Made by a program: the position numbers and the translations under genes. Below the pieces are notes generated by a model. It searched no databases, had not been told where the DNA came from, and saw only the letters and a list, made by a program, of their open reading frames with translations. From Podocnemis expansa (Eukaryota > Chordata > Testudines > Podocnemididae), in assembly GCA_007922195.1 (NCBI GenBank), contig ML682024.1:6415695-6479694 (forward strand): a DNA stretch of 64,000 nt. Reading direction: 5' to 3'. Shown in pieces: positions 22,150-50,600 of the stretch; the stretch's first letter is position 1, and every line of letters starts with the position of its first letter.

Positions 22150-23005
22150 CTAATCAGCAGTTTTCCCTTAGAGCACCTGCACTGTGGGGGGAGGTGCCAG
22201 CCCAGGAGTGTCTGAGCTGAGCATCCCCTTATAATAAAACATTCCACTGGGTCCCTCCTGGGCCCTCCAGCAGCAGGGAGGCTTGGGAGAGGAAGGTACC
22301 TACTCCTCTAGGCAAGGGGCAGTGCCAGACTCCAGGATTGGGTGGGAGCTGGCTGAGCAAGGGCTACACTACACCCCCCCCCCACAGCTCAGCTGGCACA
22401 AACAACAAGTCTACAGCAAGGACGACAGCCAGGCCCAGCCATGACCTTGGGAAGCGGGGGGGCTGATAGGGCAGTGAGGCATCATAGCTCTATGCACCAC
22501 CCACCTCCAGGGCAACTAGTCAGACAGGCAGATTGCACCTGTCAGTTGCTATCATCATGGTGTCCAGCTCCCAGGACAGTCCCAGGGGGCTAGGGGTGGT
22601 CAGCAGAGCCTGCGCTGGCCATAGAGGACATCAGGCCAGTGGCCCAAACAACCCTAGGCCTCTATGCCATGGACCGTAAGCAAACAATGGCACCTGCCAC
22701 ACCAGGAAATGAGCTGAGCACCAGCAACTCAGTACATGGAACAGAGCATAGGAGAGGACAGCAGTCTCAGGTCTGAGGTCACTCCCCTAGTGGAGAAACA
22801 CCCCATGCCCTATTCTCTCTCACCAGCCAGCCCTGACCCTGGGGCTGGATGGGAGGCGCTGCCCCCTAGCAGGGAAACGCACCAGGCCCCATTCCACAAT
22901 CCCCATCCCCTTTGCCTAGGTACCAGCTCCCCCCATGACACCCCACAGCAGCCTTCTGCTTACAGCAGCTCCCAGGAGCCAGAAAAAGATCCACCCAACG
23001 CAGAA
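22150..23005. other. Intergenic DNA between PPP6R1 promoter and HSPBP1 3' end
   Basis: I see no gene, RNA or clear repeat here. It is moderately GC-rich with short unsupported open frames. Confidence 0.5.
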
Positions 23006-23007
23006 CC

Positions 23008-23013
23008 TTTATT
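23008..23013 (-). terminator. HSPBP1: AATAAA poly(A) signal, likely HSPBP1
   Basis: Minus-strand AATAAA about 1.2 kb after the HSPBP1 stop. I saw no nearer AATAAA between the stop and this site. The long 3'UTR it implies is unproven. Confidence 0.45.
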
Positions 23014-24234
23014 AGAAAACCATCAGCAACAAGAACAGAGGAACAGGCAGAGCAGCAGGGTTTGTGTGAACCCTTCCACTGCACCCTCTTCGCTCAGCTC
23101 CCACCCTGCCCCTTAGATGCCTCCATACTCCCCTGGGGAGCAAGTTACAAAAACAGACAGCACCTAGACTCTGATCTCCCAAGCCCGTGCCCCCAGATCA
23201 AGGAGACAGGCCCCATTTTTTGCCCCCATAAGCCAACTGGTCCCATGCCCTGGTGGCACTCCTTGGGCCTCCTACACCTTCCCGCTTGGATTCACCATGA
23301 CAAAGCAAGTGGCAGCTGGAAGAGGGCTCCCAAGGGTCTTTCTTGCTGGAGTGGCTCCAGCTCCTCCACCCTGCTGCAAGAGCGTGGTGTCCACAGCAGG
23401 ATCTCTCCTGGAAAAGATGCCCACACAACGTGCGCACACACAAAAGGCAGGAAGAAAACCACCCCTCCAAAAAGGCTGGGTGAGAACCCAGTCCTGGGAC
23501 AAGGCAGAGCTTTCCCTGTCCGCTCCTCCAGATCACGGTGATCACCCCCAGAGGTGAGCCCTGCCACCAGGCTACTATTTCAGTGGATGATTGCTTTCAG
23601 CTTGGTGCAGCATAGGGAGTGATTTGCAGAGCCTGGGAGGCTTGAAAAATCAGGTGTCTCTCTTCCCCTGCCCAGCCCCCAAGCACTTAAAACAGAAGAG
23701 AGATTGATTGACCAAATCCAAGTTGGAAAAGATGAGCCTTGCCCAGCTGTGATACTATTCCATCACTTGCAGTGGGTTGTGCAGGCTGGCATCAGCCACC
23801 CAGAAATGGGTGGTGGTGCCATAGAGGAGCAATGGGTGGAAGGAAAATCTGGGGGCCAGGGCAACACGTGAGAGATTTGATCCCAGATTTTAGAGGTGCT
23901 GGAGGTTGATCTTCAGACCTCAAGATGGGGGAGGTTGGTGGAGGCTGCATCTGAGGGGTGCACAATGGAGACAGCATCTGGAATCCACGACCAAGACATG
24001 CAGGGATCAAGCCAAACAGCCCTGGCACCAGGTCAACCCTGCGCCCTCATTAAGGAAAAAGACTCAGCAGCCTGACGCTTTCCCCACCCCAGCACTGAAA
24101 GGAATGCAACAGGTGACAGGTTGTCTCAGCAAGGGGCTTAGGCCACCACAGGGTCCGGAGTGGAATCACTGATCCAGGGGGTGGGCACAAGGGACACCAG
24201 TGCCAGTCACTGATGAGGGAGGTGCCAGAGTCAG

Positions 24235-27200
24235 TCACCGATCCATGCTACTGTCCTCAGGGGGCATCTGGAAGCAGGTGCGCTGAAGTCGCTCACAGAA
24301 CTCCAGCTCCTCCTAGGGGGACACAAGATATGGGATTGAGCTGGGTCACTCACACTCCCACAAACAGGATGGACAAGATTCCAAGCTAAGCAGAGTTCAG
24401 GGAGTCATTGAATGGCTGTGGGACCTAACAGGCGCTGCAGAGTGGGGACTAACAAAGGACTCTTGCCCAGTGCTAGTAGGCACAGTGCTGACAGCACAGT
24501 AGAAGGTCCAATCCTGGCACTGCTGCTGGGAAATTCACTACAGCGCAGTTGAAATTGTGCTTTGGAAGAAATCTTGCGGCAATGAGAGCAAACAAGACCA
24601 GGGCAGTAATTATCAAGGACTCATCTGTTCCCTGCGTAGACAGTGGGGCCATTAGTTGAATTAACAACCTGCAGGATTTAATTATAGGAGGGTAGCAGAG
24701 ATTCTTGAGCAGGTGGGCTTAACACAAAGGCAGGAGACACACAGGAAGGAATTACTGGATGGCATGTGGAGGGCAGCACCCCCAGTGCCAGGCCAGGGCA
24801 CAACTGGCAGGAAATGGAAGAGCACAGTATTCTACAGCACCAACTGGGGCTCAGGGTGTGGGGAATGATGGGTGATACTCCATAGGACCAGGGAATTGGG
24901 GTGGGCACAGCCAGTGGTGATGGGTGGAGAGCAGTGCCCCTAAGCCTACAGCCAGACATATGGACTAGCTGGTGCCCCCAGACACCAGGCAGGTGGTTCT
25001 GACCCATAAGATCCTTACCTGGAACTCCTCCTGTTGCTGCAGCTGCTGGCATCTGTCTCTCAACAGCTCCTCCAATGCCAACTGTGGTTCCTGGCATGCC
25101 TGCACCCCCGGAGGGAAATCTGTCACAAGGCTGGAGGAGGGGAGCATGAGGGTGGCGTCATTCTCCACACAGACCAATGCCCCCTCAGTCCAGCACTCCC
25201 CAACCCTCAGCTCTAACTGATAGACCCCACTGTCCTCCCAGAGCTGGGGAGAGGACCCAGAAGTGCTGCTCTCCTCACTGTCTCACCTGCAGAGGGCCCC
25301 CAGGACATGTTCATGGAAGGGGCTGTGCTCAGTGCGAATCAGAGCCACCAGCTGCTGCACCATCCCCATGGAACACAGGGTCTCTGAAGACGGAGAAGAG
25401 AGAGTCAGGAATGTAACCAGGGGGGCAGAGGAAGGTCCATTCCCCCAGCCCACCCAGCTCCCAGAGGCCCCTCACCTTTGTGCTCTGGGTGGTCCAGCAG
25501 CAGGTTCTGCAGCAGAAAGGCAGATTTGACCTTGAGTTTCTGTATGGGGCTCTGCATGGCACGCATCAGCACTGAGAAGCCATCCAGCCGCAGGAACTGC
25601 TGCAGCCCGGCCTCCTGGGCACGCACCAGGCCTGGCACCAAGGAGAGGGGCAGAGAGCGCTTCAGAGGAGGCAGCATGCATGGTTCCTCCCCACACTCCA
25701 ACACCACCCGTGGCCTCTGGGAGCAGAGGGGAGCATGGTTCCATTTCCCCCAGCCTCTCTGTGACCAATAATCCCTATGGCTGTGGAGCCTGCACCTCCT
25801 AGATGGGACAAGCCCATTCCCCACCACCCACCTGAGGGCGGACAAGAGCCACCCACTTGGAGGAAACAGGTCCCCACCTCCTTTGACACTCACAGGAGAC
25901 AGCGAAGAGTGCCTTGATGCGCACTGCCTCAGAACCATCATGATCTAGCAGGCGCAGCAACTTGCGCATACAGCCCAGCGCCAGCGCCTGTTCCTGCACC
26001 CTGGGCACATTCTGGGCACAGGTGCCCACCAGGTGGGCAGCACGCCAGCGCAGCTCCGGGGCCGGATGCTCCAGGTAGCGATGGGCCAACAGCCGCATCC
26101 CATCCAGCTTGCAGAAATCTGGGGGTGGAAATGGGGGGATGTGAAGGGAGGTGCCCCAAGGACACCCCAAAAAGGGAGAGCACCTGCCCATCTGTCCCCC
26201 AGACCCAATTACGTAGGTCATCCCCATAACAGGGACCTTCTGCACCCCGTGTTCAGAAGGCTGGATCACCATAGGAGATACCCTGATACCGAGGGAGCCA
26301 ACCCCCATTTTGGCATCCCATGTCAGAGATCAGACCTCCTTCAGGGGCAGCCCTGGTGCCTAGACGTCCCCATCCCACCACAATCTGCAACTGCCCCCCC
26401 CCCCCAGGAAAGCCTCCACTTCCCAATCCATGGGCACCCCTCATTCCCATCATTCAGCAATCCCAGGACAACCCTCATCCTTACCTCCTCCTGGCCTGAC
26501 CCAAGTACCCAAAGTCTCCCCATTCTCAGTCCTCTTCTATTTCCAGTGCTTCCCAGCTACAACTTGACACTCCCCCTGGACCCCCCATGGCCTATTGTCC
26601 TGATTCTTGGGATTCTCTCTGAGTGCCATGTGTGTGCCTCAGTCTCCCCATATGTAACATTTTTCAGTAACAAGACCTGCCTCCTAGGTTAGTCAGCTGC
26701 AGCAGGTTAGGGCAGGCAGAGACCAGAAAATTGATCCCCTTGCCTGGAAGGGAGACAAAGAACTGGGAAATGGCAAAAGAATGGACCTGAAGGTGGTTGG
26801 TGGAAGGGCCCGTCCCCCTGTGAGGGGTTGGAGGTCACAGGGCCCAAGAATGGAGCTCTGAGGCTGTCCAGTGGTCACTGCTGTAACATCTAATTAAGCT
26901 GCTAATGAAATCCGTCAGTGCTGTGATCCCAAGAACTAGTAAACCCCTCTATTCCCATGGTTCCTGAGAATTGCTTCTGACTGTAAGGTGGGGGGCACGG
27001 CCCCTTTGGGGTGTGGAAGAGCACCCCAGGGTCCCATCCAGAGAAACCCATGGGGGAGTCTGAATAGAGCTGGGGTGTTGGAACCTTAAGGAAGTGGCTA
27101 CATTGGCGGGGGATACCTGGGGGAACAGACTCCAAAGCATTAGATTCCTCCCCAGCTACATCCCAAGTGGCTCCCTTGCCTGGTTCTTGGGGGGTTCCAC

Positions 27201-28069
27201 CACACACACACCCTTTCCCACCCCCAGAGCCTCCCAAACATCCTCCATGGACCAACTGCCCTCCCCCCACTCATACCTGCTGCATTGTCCAGGTTCTCGC
27301 AGAGCTCAGCCAGGAGCTCCAGGGCAGATGCTTGGCGGGAAGGGTCTCCCTCAGTGGGCTCTGAAGTCTCCCCACCATCCCCCCCAGGGGTTATGGCCTC
27401 CAGCACCCGCAGACACTCCTTCATCTGCTCCACCTCTTCCAGCTGCCCGCTGAATGCCTGGGCCATGGCCTCCTGCAGCCATTGCCGCCGCTGGAGAAGA
27501 CAAAAGGGATCAACGCCCTACCCCAGTGACAAAAAGCCTCTCTCCCTATCACACAAACCTCCACTTCTAACCACTAGACCTCACCCCACCCACCTCCCAG
27601 AACTGGGGAGACTCCAAGAGTCCTGAATCCCAGCACCCCACCCCCCATACATACCCACCTCCACTGTTCCCTCTAAGCTGTGTGCATGTGTGCACGCACA
27701 CAGGTCATGAAACCTGCACAGACAACAAAATAAAGTCTGCACAAAAAAATTCAATAATCCTAATATTGGTGCTCCCAAAGAAATATTTTTGCATGCACAA
27801 AGAAATTGTTTGCACAGCTTACAAGTGATTAGAGGGAACACTGCCCACCTCCCCTTCTAACTGCCACAGCCCCTGCTCCTTTCCTAGAGCTGGGGAGGGA
27901 GCCCAGGCGTCCTGGCTACCTCGACAGCTCAGCCTCCCACCTCATCAGACATCGGCTCCAGCGGGCCGGGCTCGGCGTTGCCGGCGGTGATGGCCATCTG
28001 CAGCAGCCCCTGCAGGTTGTGGGGGTGCTCCGGCGGCGGCTGGTTCCCCCCAGCGGCTCCTTCAGCCAT
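24235..28069 (-). CDS. HSPBP1: Hsp70-binding protein 1, 7 coding exons
   Basis: Cytosolic armadillo-type nucleotide-exchange factor that binds the Hsp70 ATPase domain and tempers chaperone and CHIP activity (Fes1/HSPBP1 family). Minus-strand exons: 27941-28069, 27277-27490, 25894-26118, 25476-25631, 25287-25383, 25019-25130, 24235-24312. The sum is 1011 nt, 336 aa (human 359). All phases agree. Residues 1-43 give a short flexible N-terminus with NLQGLLQMAITAG, and the helical repeat core runs from about residue 80. Conserved blocks include ALELLAELCENLDNAA, LRWRAAHLVGTCAQNV, LRLDGFSVLMRAMQ, KVKSAFLLQNLL and VTDFPPGVQ. The Gly-rich N-terminal tract of mammals is much shorter here. The start is fixed by the match to the family and by the acceptor at 28117. 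Intron 1 contains a small hAT element and SINE heads. Downstream gene PPP6R1 is on the same strand; BRSK1 diverges upstream. Confidence 0.96.
27662..27843. mobile_element. Small hAT-type element in HSPBP1 intron 1
   Basis: Termini CACTGTTCCCTCTAAG and TTAGAGGGAACACTG form an imperfect inverted repeat. The exact 8-bp duplication CCCACCTC lies at 27654-27661 and 27844-27851. It shares its end sequence with the 2.1-kb element at 10383-12513. Confidence 0.88.
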
Positions 28070-28139
28070 GGCCGGGGCAATGCAGGGCCAAAACCCTCCT
28101 CAGCAACCAAGTGAGACCTGCGGAGACAAGCACACACTG

Positions 28140-28340
28140 TAGGCCGGTGCCGGAGCTGGAGAGAACCCAGGCGTCCTGGCTCCCAGCTTCGTCCCGCTCT
28201 AACCACTAGCTGCCACTTCCCTTCCAGAACCGGCGAGAGAACCCAGGTATCCTGGGCCCCTCCTGCTGCTTCAACCTCGAGACCCCTTCTCCCCTCCCAG
28301 GGCCGCAGAAAGAACCCAGGCGTCCGAGCTCTCGCCCCTT
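28140..28340 (-). repeat. Three tandem MIR/CORE-SINE-like head units
   Basis: Three successive copies of 'gagaacccaggcgtcctgg' type (about 28160, 28230 and 28310) with 'ctctaaccacta' between them, all in minus orientation, lie in the HSPBP1 5' intron. A fourth lies just beyond the exon at 27895-27920. Confidence 0.6.
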
Positions 28341-28426
28341 CCCCAACCCCCAGTGCCCGGCCAGCTCCCACCCTGGCACCAGGCGACACTCCGGTAGGGC
28401 CGGGCTCTCTCCCCCGCCCCGCTCAC

Positions 28427-28500
28427 CCCCTACCGCGCCCAGCAAGCCGCCCTGGGCGCAGCCATCTTGACCGGACGTGACGTCAAGGAAAGGGGCGGTC
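28427..28500 (-). promoter_or_regulatory. HSPBP1: HSPBP1 promoter and non-coding first exon
   Basis: A perfect cAMP-response element TGACGTCA (28478-28485) lies next to a YY1-type GCCATCTTG (28461-28469; CAAGATGGC on the gene strand) and a GGGGCGG GC-box (28491-28497). Donors after 28434 (GTAGGG) or 28427 (GTGAGC) would splice to the acceptor opening the coding exon at 28117. The YY1 motif near the start site is typical of TATA-less promoters. The exact start site is inferred to be around 28465. Confidence 0.7.
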
Positions 28501-30560
28501 CCGCAGCAGAAACGCGGTCGGGGATTCTGCGCCCCCTACTGGAGGAGGGGAGAATTGGGGGTTTGGCGGGGCCGTGCAGAGATGGGGGCGGGGGGGAGTT
28601 GGGGTGATCCGCGAGGCTGGGGGATTTGGGGGCTCTGGGGACTTGGGGGGATGTGGGGGCTTTCCCAGGGGATGGCGACATGGGAATTTTCTCTCATGTG
28701 ATGAGCTCTCCTGTTGTGCCTCAATTTGCCCCCCAAATTCTGCTTCATTTCCCCAGAGGGTTGAGGGAGGGCCACAGAGAGGGCCATGAGGTACAGGGTC
28801 CTGACGCAGCTGGGTTGAAACAAATGGTGTGCAAGGTCATTTTCACAGCAACAGGACTCCCCAGGGGACCAGGCAATTAATCCTGAATGAGGCGACTCTA
28901 ACCCACAGGGAAGAATGGGTTGAGAACCAGCTGTTGGGGAGACACAGGGACAGATCCCTGGGACAGACAGACAGATACTGGGGTAGGGTCATGGCTGCAG
29001 CAAATGGCTGGTTTGGCCAGGACAGATAATGTCATAACTTTGCATCCTTGCATGAACCTCAGGGCTCTCCATGCTGCACCCAGGTCATTAATAAATCTGC
29101 TGTGTCAGGGAAGCAATACTAGGCCACCCTGCAAATGCCAGCTGGGGACCGAGGGTCCTGCAGTGTGTGTCAGGCTGCCCCAGACATCTGACTCAGCTAG
29201 CCCCACTGGGCAGAAACCCTGGGGAGAAGCAGCGGGTCTGGAGCCTGAAGGCTCTGTCTTGGGAGCAGGCAGACCAAGAGGGGAATGTGGGAGTCTGCCA
29301 TGCTGACCAGTTCTTCCAAGGGACTGTTTAAAAGCCAGGGCATTGCCCCCAGCCTGGGAATCCAGGGTTTGTGCAGAGGGAATGGAAGAGGCTGTGGGGG
29401 TATGGGGGCGGGATTGGGTGGAGAGATCCAAGGAGACGGGTTTGGGCAGGAGTGGCCCATAGAAGGGGGGATATTTGGCAGAGGATCCAGAGGGTTGCAG
29501 AGGGGGCTGTCAGGGATATAGGGTGGGGGCAAGAGTGACTCAGTATAACCCTCCCCATTGGCCTATAATAACAGGAACAAAACTACCTGTCATGGAGTGT
29601 GAAAGGCCCCAGAAAGGAGCTAACCAAGGGATGTGGGCACTCTAGTCACATCCCTTTCTGAATGCCAGCCAGATCTGCCCCTCTTCTCTGAGCCATGCCA
29701 ACAGCGCCGGCTGCACCAGAACCAGCACTGGCCCTGGCCCAGTGCTGGTAATGATCCTCGATCATGACAGAGGTCTCCAATGCCAGCCTGCAGACCAAGC
29801 GGCCAAGAACGTAGGCAGTTAGGGACCCAGATCTGAAGAAAGCCACAGGCTGCAAACCACAACAACCGGACTCATGGGATGGCTCCCATCCAGAATCTTA
29901 GCTTTCAGTTAAAAAAGAAAAGAGGTCTCTAGCCTGTGTGACTGGGGAGGAAAGTTGGAAAATGGGACCAAAGTGGAAATGAAGCAGCCTGAGTCTGCAA
30001 GCAGCCACAGTCTGTTGCTTGGAGAGGTGTGAACTGTTCCACATGTCACAGACACAAACCGTGGTAGGGACATTAAAGCTTGCATTTTGGCTCTTATGGG
30101 CTCTCAGGATCAGGAACAGAGCTAAAGGGGGGCGGGGAACAGGGGTGGATGCTCCTCATCTGCCTCCTGTGGAGCTCTTTAACCTTCCTCCTGGGTACCT
30201 ACTGAGAGACACAGAGCAGTGGAGATTCTCCAAGGGAGCATCCAGAGGCCACCCAGAGGGCAGCAGGGCCTTGGGGCACTACTGGCTGAATGGTGCTGCC
30301 CCAGGTGTGTGGGCAGCCACACAGGCTCCAGCTCTGAAGTGTCCACATCTCCTTCCTCATCCATCTGTCCCACCACCCTACCAACCCCATGCACCTCTTG
30401 TCCACCCCTCCATCCTTACGCACACCCAGCCCCACACACCCTTCCAACTTTTTACTTCTCTCCTTCCCAAGAGTCTCATGGAGAAGCAGAGTTGGCTGCC
30501 AGAATGGAGCACACCAGGAGGCTGGGGGCTGGCTCCAGCAGGCAGGGAGTGGGGCATGGG
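28500..30560. other. Intergenic DNA between HSPBP1 and BRSK1 promoters, part 1
   Basis: No gene is supported. Open frames here are short and not conserved-looking. The segment 28560-28680 is G-rich. Confidence 0.5.
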
Positions 30561-30848
30561 TAGGGTTACCAGATACCAAACCATGGAAAGGAGGACAGGG
30601 AAGTACGAAAAGGATGACATTGGAAGACATATGGAGAAAATGCAGTATTAACACACTATTCTGTTTTTAGGGGGCTCTAGAATGCTTCCCCCTAAAAACA
30701 GAGTGTTCTGGGGCATTCCAACATACTTTAACCCCCTGTAATTAAAAAGCCAAACAAAATCATGAATTTTTAAAATGTTGGCTGGACGGAGGATGTGTAG
30801 GTAAAAAGGAGGACATTTCCTCCTTTTGCCTGACATCTGGTAACCCTA
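30561..30848. mobile_element. hAT-type MITE with TAGGGTTACCAGAT termini
   Basis: Left end TAGGGTTACCAGAT and right end ATCTGGTAACCCTA are perfect inverted repeats. Flanks ggcatggg (30553-30560) and ggcatagg (30849-30856) match at 7 of 8. Within it, 30664-30710 holds an internal palindrome (tttttaggggg / ccccctaaaaa) that could form a hairpin. It has no coding capacity. Confidence 0.87.
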
Positions 30849-31199
30849 GGCATAGGGCCTTTCCCCTCTAGGGGGTGCCATCTCCAATCTGCCCACAGGT
30901 GGGGAATGGCTAGTCTGGGGGGCAGGGGGTGAGGTGCTGCAGCTGAGGAGTACTTAAATCAATGAGTGTCTCATCTGTAGAGGGTCCCCTGCTAGGCGGC
31001 AGAACAGATGGGTGGGAAGTGGAATTTTTCTCCCTGTTCAACTGAGATGGAGGGCTTGGGGCAGGGGGTGTTGGATGGAAAGCAGGGGGTGCTAGGCCAT
31101 GGAAACATACTGGGGAGTGAGCAGGGCTGTTCTGTGGTCTGTGAAAAAGACACACACACCCTGCAGGGCTTGGCCCCACCAGCAGGGGATGGCAAAGAT

Positions 31200-32160
31200 G
31201 GGGACGCACAAAGGTGCTGACATGCATTGTCTCTGTCACACTGTGTCCCTGTGACACACAATCACCTGTTACCTCTCTGTCACACCGCAGCCTGTCTCTC
31301 AGACGTACACACAGAGGTGACCTGTCTCTGACACCCGCTAAATCACCCATGCTAAAATCTGCCCAAGCACAACACCTCCCCCCACCAAACTCACACTGTC
31401 ACACCCAGACATAGCTGCACACACAGAATCACAATTTCACCTGGTCACACCCTACAATCCCAGCCATACCATCATACCATTACACCTGCCACCACACTCA
31501 CGGCTACGATTGTACAACTGCACAGCTGTACAGCCACAATTCCACACACGACAACCATACCATCCATGTCACAATCGCACAGTTAAATTCATATAAACAC
31601 AGGCCCGACAACACACACAACAACCACACTGTTACTCAGCCACACAATCACAAACTCAGTTACACACATTACAGCGGGGGGGGTGGGGCTCAAACTCAAA
31701 TCACCGAGAGGGCCGCATGAGGACTGGTAGAGGGCTGCATGAGGACTAGTATGTTAGCCCAAGGGCTGCACCACTGAAACTTTTTCATGCAACAATATTG
31801 CAAATATTGGTAACGATAGTGTCATTGCGGGCCGCGGGAAATAGCTTGAGGGGCTGCATGTGGCCCCTGCATTACAGTCGCCCAGCCAGTCACAGCCGTG
31901 ATGACCCAGTGGCAGTGGCAATACAGCGGACAACCCCACAATGACACAGCTGTCCAGGTAGGGACCCAGTCACCCACCCCACAGTCACCCTATTCGGGTC
32001 GCACGATCACAAGCGCGGTGGCACACGCGATATCACAAATGTGGTGACACACGCCACAGCCTCCATCACTCACAACCGTGACAGTCACACAGACGCAGCC
32101 CCTGGCCACACGACGAGCGCACAATCCCAGCCGCAGTCACACACACACACACACACCACC
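31200..32160. repeat. Degenerate CA-rich repeat with embedded decayed hAT copy
   Basis: 31200-31670 and 31960-32160 are dominated by cacaca/tcacac words without a fixed unit, ending in a pure (CA) stretch near 32139-32156. Between them, 31682-31870 is a decayed reverse-orientation relative of the hAT element at 38744-39059 (gggccgcatgagga, ttgcgggccgc, catgtggcccctg). Confidence 0.6.
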
Positions 32161-32629
32161 GCGGACCCGGCCCCCCCGCCCAGGTGCCACGCCAGCCCCT
32201 CCCCCGCCCCACCCTCGCCTCCCCCCCTTTGCGCCCCCCCGCGCGGCGGGAAGGGCTCACCCCGCCGGTGGCTGTCACCCGGTGCCCGGATGCTGATGCA
32301 GGGGGCGGGGGGAGGAGGCGGCGGCGGGGGGGGAAGGGGAAGGCATCCTTTAGCAGCCGCCGCAGCATCCCTGGCTGGAGGGGGGGGAAGGGCCCCTCCG
32401 TCATGCTGCTCCCCGGGCTCTGAGCCTCCCCCGGCCCCCCGCCCCCCCCGCCCCTTCCTCCCTCCCAGCACGGCCCCCCCAGCCCCCCCTTCCCCGATCC
32501 CTCCCCCCCCGGCCCCCCCAAACCCGCCAGCATGCGGGGCTGAGGGACCCGAGCCTCCGTCTATTGTTCCTGCCCAGGGAGGGGAATCGAGGTGGGGGGT
32601 AGGTGGCAAACAAAGGGGGTCCGGCCATC

Positions 32630-47690
<15,061 letters not shown>

Positions 47691-50600
47691 CCTCTGGGGC
47701 ATACAGGGAGGGGACAGTCAAGACCTCCCAACACCACTGGGGTACGAGGCCCTGCCATGCACCACACGGACCCCTGTGGCAGGTGCCAGATGGAGGAGGG
47801 AAAGACACGGACGGACACCAGCCTGCTCCGCCCACCAGCCCTGGATGGGGGAGGTTTTGGGGGGCTGGCGCAGGAATCGAAGCCCCCCCAATGGCTGAGC
47901 CAGCAGCACCATCGGAGCAGACTATACTGTGAACCTGTAAATATTTACAACAAAGGCCACCCCCCCACACACACAGAAGAATGAAAAAGAAACTTAAAAT
48001 GACACAACCCACCCAATCCCAAATATCTGCAGAGAAAAACCTACCTTGGATAAGGAGCCAGGGATGGAGCTGGGGAGGGGGCAGCTGGCTGGCCAGGGCG
48101 GGAGGCAAACGAGATTTTAATTTAATTTATTTAATTGGGGAGGAAATGGATTGGTGGATTTCTTTACATTCCCCACCCCTGGCTCCCCTCAACCTGGTTT
48201 GATCCACCCCAGAGCACAGCTGGCTTCCTCTCAAACTGCTTTCGTGGACAGTCCCCCCACTCATGTGTGGACACTCCCACACCGGTTTGAAAATGGACTG
48301 AGCTCTCAAAGTGCACATGCCATAAAGGGAGCTCAGTTCTCCCAGGGCTGAAAATCTGCCCACCTAATCCTTGAAATGGGGGTGGTGGGGTGCATCTCTA
48401 CTCTACACAGCTCCTGGAGCAAGGCCTGGAGGATGCAGAAATCAAGGGGCTCACTTCAGTTTGGCCTGATGCATCTCTGTGGTGGATCAAACCCGTTTGA
48501 AAGAAACTGGGAACAACCCCCTGCACGGGCCAGGCCTCAGCTGATTTGGTGCCCTTCTGACTCAGCTTGGCAGTTTGCTTTTTAGGTTTCTGGCGCTTTG
48601 CCGGCTGAGCGCTCGGTTATTTTACAGGTTTTTTTTTTTTTTATTTCAATTTTCACAGTTGTGCAAAATTATGGGGTGGCAGGAGGCGCCAATTATTTAA
48701 CAAAAGCCGCTGACGACCAAAAAGTCAGAGCGTGATAAGCCATTAAATCACCAATTGGTCAATGATGTCTGCCCGCCTCGACCCAGTTCACAGCCTGAAA
48801 GTGGCTGAGGGTTGGATGCTGGTGCCCCCCCCCCCCCCTTTGCTGTGTGTTTCACTGCCTAGCTGGCCATGGTTTCTCCTCCAATTTCATGGGAGGAAAT
48901 CAGCGCCAACGATGCCCTGATACTGACTCCCCTGGGCTAACTGACAAGAACAGGGTGGTTCTCCTGTTGGGGGGGGGGGAGGGGGCTATCTGTGCCACAG
49001 AGGGGCAGAATCACTGAAACTGGAGTCAGGGTAGGCAGGAACTTTTGGCCCAAGAGGGGTCCAGGTTAGGAAACAAAGAAATCAGGCCACGTTCCAATCA
49101 GTATTCTCCCCAGGACTTGAAATTGGGGTGGGGGGGTTGGACTGCTCACTAAAATGGTATAACACTGTTACGAGCAGACAACGGGGGGGGGGGTGTTGGG
49201 AAATTCAGGGGAGGCAGCTGTAGGGGCGGTGTTAGGGAAATCCCTGGTTCCAGTCCACACCCCACCTGATTTCTGCCTCAGGCCTGAACACAACTGTGCC
49301 CACCCTTACCTGGTTTCTGTTCAATTACTTCTACAAAAGGGAGGTGCACCACCAGGGACTACGATTGCATAGGAAGCCCCTCAGTTAAACTGGTGAAGAT
49401 CCCAGGGCAAAATCTTGACCCTGGGACCATGAATCAGGGCTCCATCTGGCATTGCTATCCTGGGCCACAGTCAACAGGGCCTAGAATATGTGTCCCTGCT
49501 TCATGAAACCTGAACAAGGTGTGTTTAAAAACCAAGCATCCAGGGGTAGGTGGTTGTTGAATTGGGTTGAAACCAGTTTTGTTAAACCAGAGTGAACACC
49601 CCCCCCCTCCACACACACACACAGTATAAACACTCTTCACTCAGTAGCACAGTGGCAAGGGGCCACTTCCAAAGATTTCTGAGCCAGTATGAACAACACA
49701 CCTGTGGTCTCACTTTTCTGTGGGGCTGAAAGCAGCAGATGTAGGCTTGAGCTTCTTGGAAACCCCACCTGAGCCTGGTTTAAGCTGCTCCTGATACACC
49801 CCCCCCAGGCCATTCATACCAGGTTCTCTGCTCCATTTACATCTGGGCTGGAGCACCCCAGATATGGGTTCTTGTCAGTACCAGTGACTGGACAGAAGTT
49901 GGAGCCATTAAATTGGTTCAATTTCCCCACAGCTGCTGTTGACCCAACTTGAACATTTCATGGACAAGAAATGCCCAGGTGTGCTGGCCCCACACCAGGA
50001 GCTGCACAAATCACCAGTGAGACAGGAGATGGCTGAAGTGAGGCGTGACTCCAGCTGAGACTTCCCACCCCCCATTTGCTCTGTGTGTCCTAGCTTCAGG
50101 CTCCTTCTGGGGTCAGCACGCCCCTCCTGGGCTCTCTCCAGGCTGGCTGGCTGAGACACAGTCCCATTCCCCAGACAAGTTGTGTTCACATGCTCAGTTG
50201 AAACCAGTTTAGACAAAGAGCGGAGACAATAGAAATCCTGCAGGAGAGGTGTTTTTAACTTCATCCCTTTTTCAAACACTGCCCAACAGCCATTTCCATT
50301 ATAGGGCCCTGGGCAGAGCTGCCCCCAAACAGTGACTCCTGGGCCCCCTACTCTGAGCCTCTCACTGCCCTATATGACTGGCTCCACTCCCCAGCCGGTG
50401 GCACTTGGGGGGCATGAAAACTTTGGCCTTGCCTACACCCCTCAGGCTGGAGAATTAGCAAAACCAGCAGGGGAACCCAGCTGCGGCACATCTCCCATTG
50501 ACCCTGCTTGGGTGTAGACAGGCCCTCAGAAGGGCAGGTGAGCAGGAGCGGACTGAAAGCAGGAAGGGCAGTTTAGTGTCAGGCTGACAAGCAACAATGC

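Noticed and set aside
31200..31670. Spaced short CA-rich repeats considered as a CRISPR-like array
   Set aside because: No constant repeat or spacer length; this is degenerate simple repeat in a vertebrate genome.
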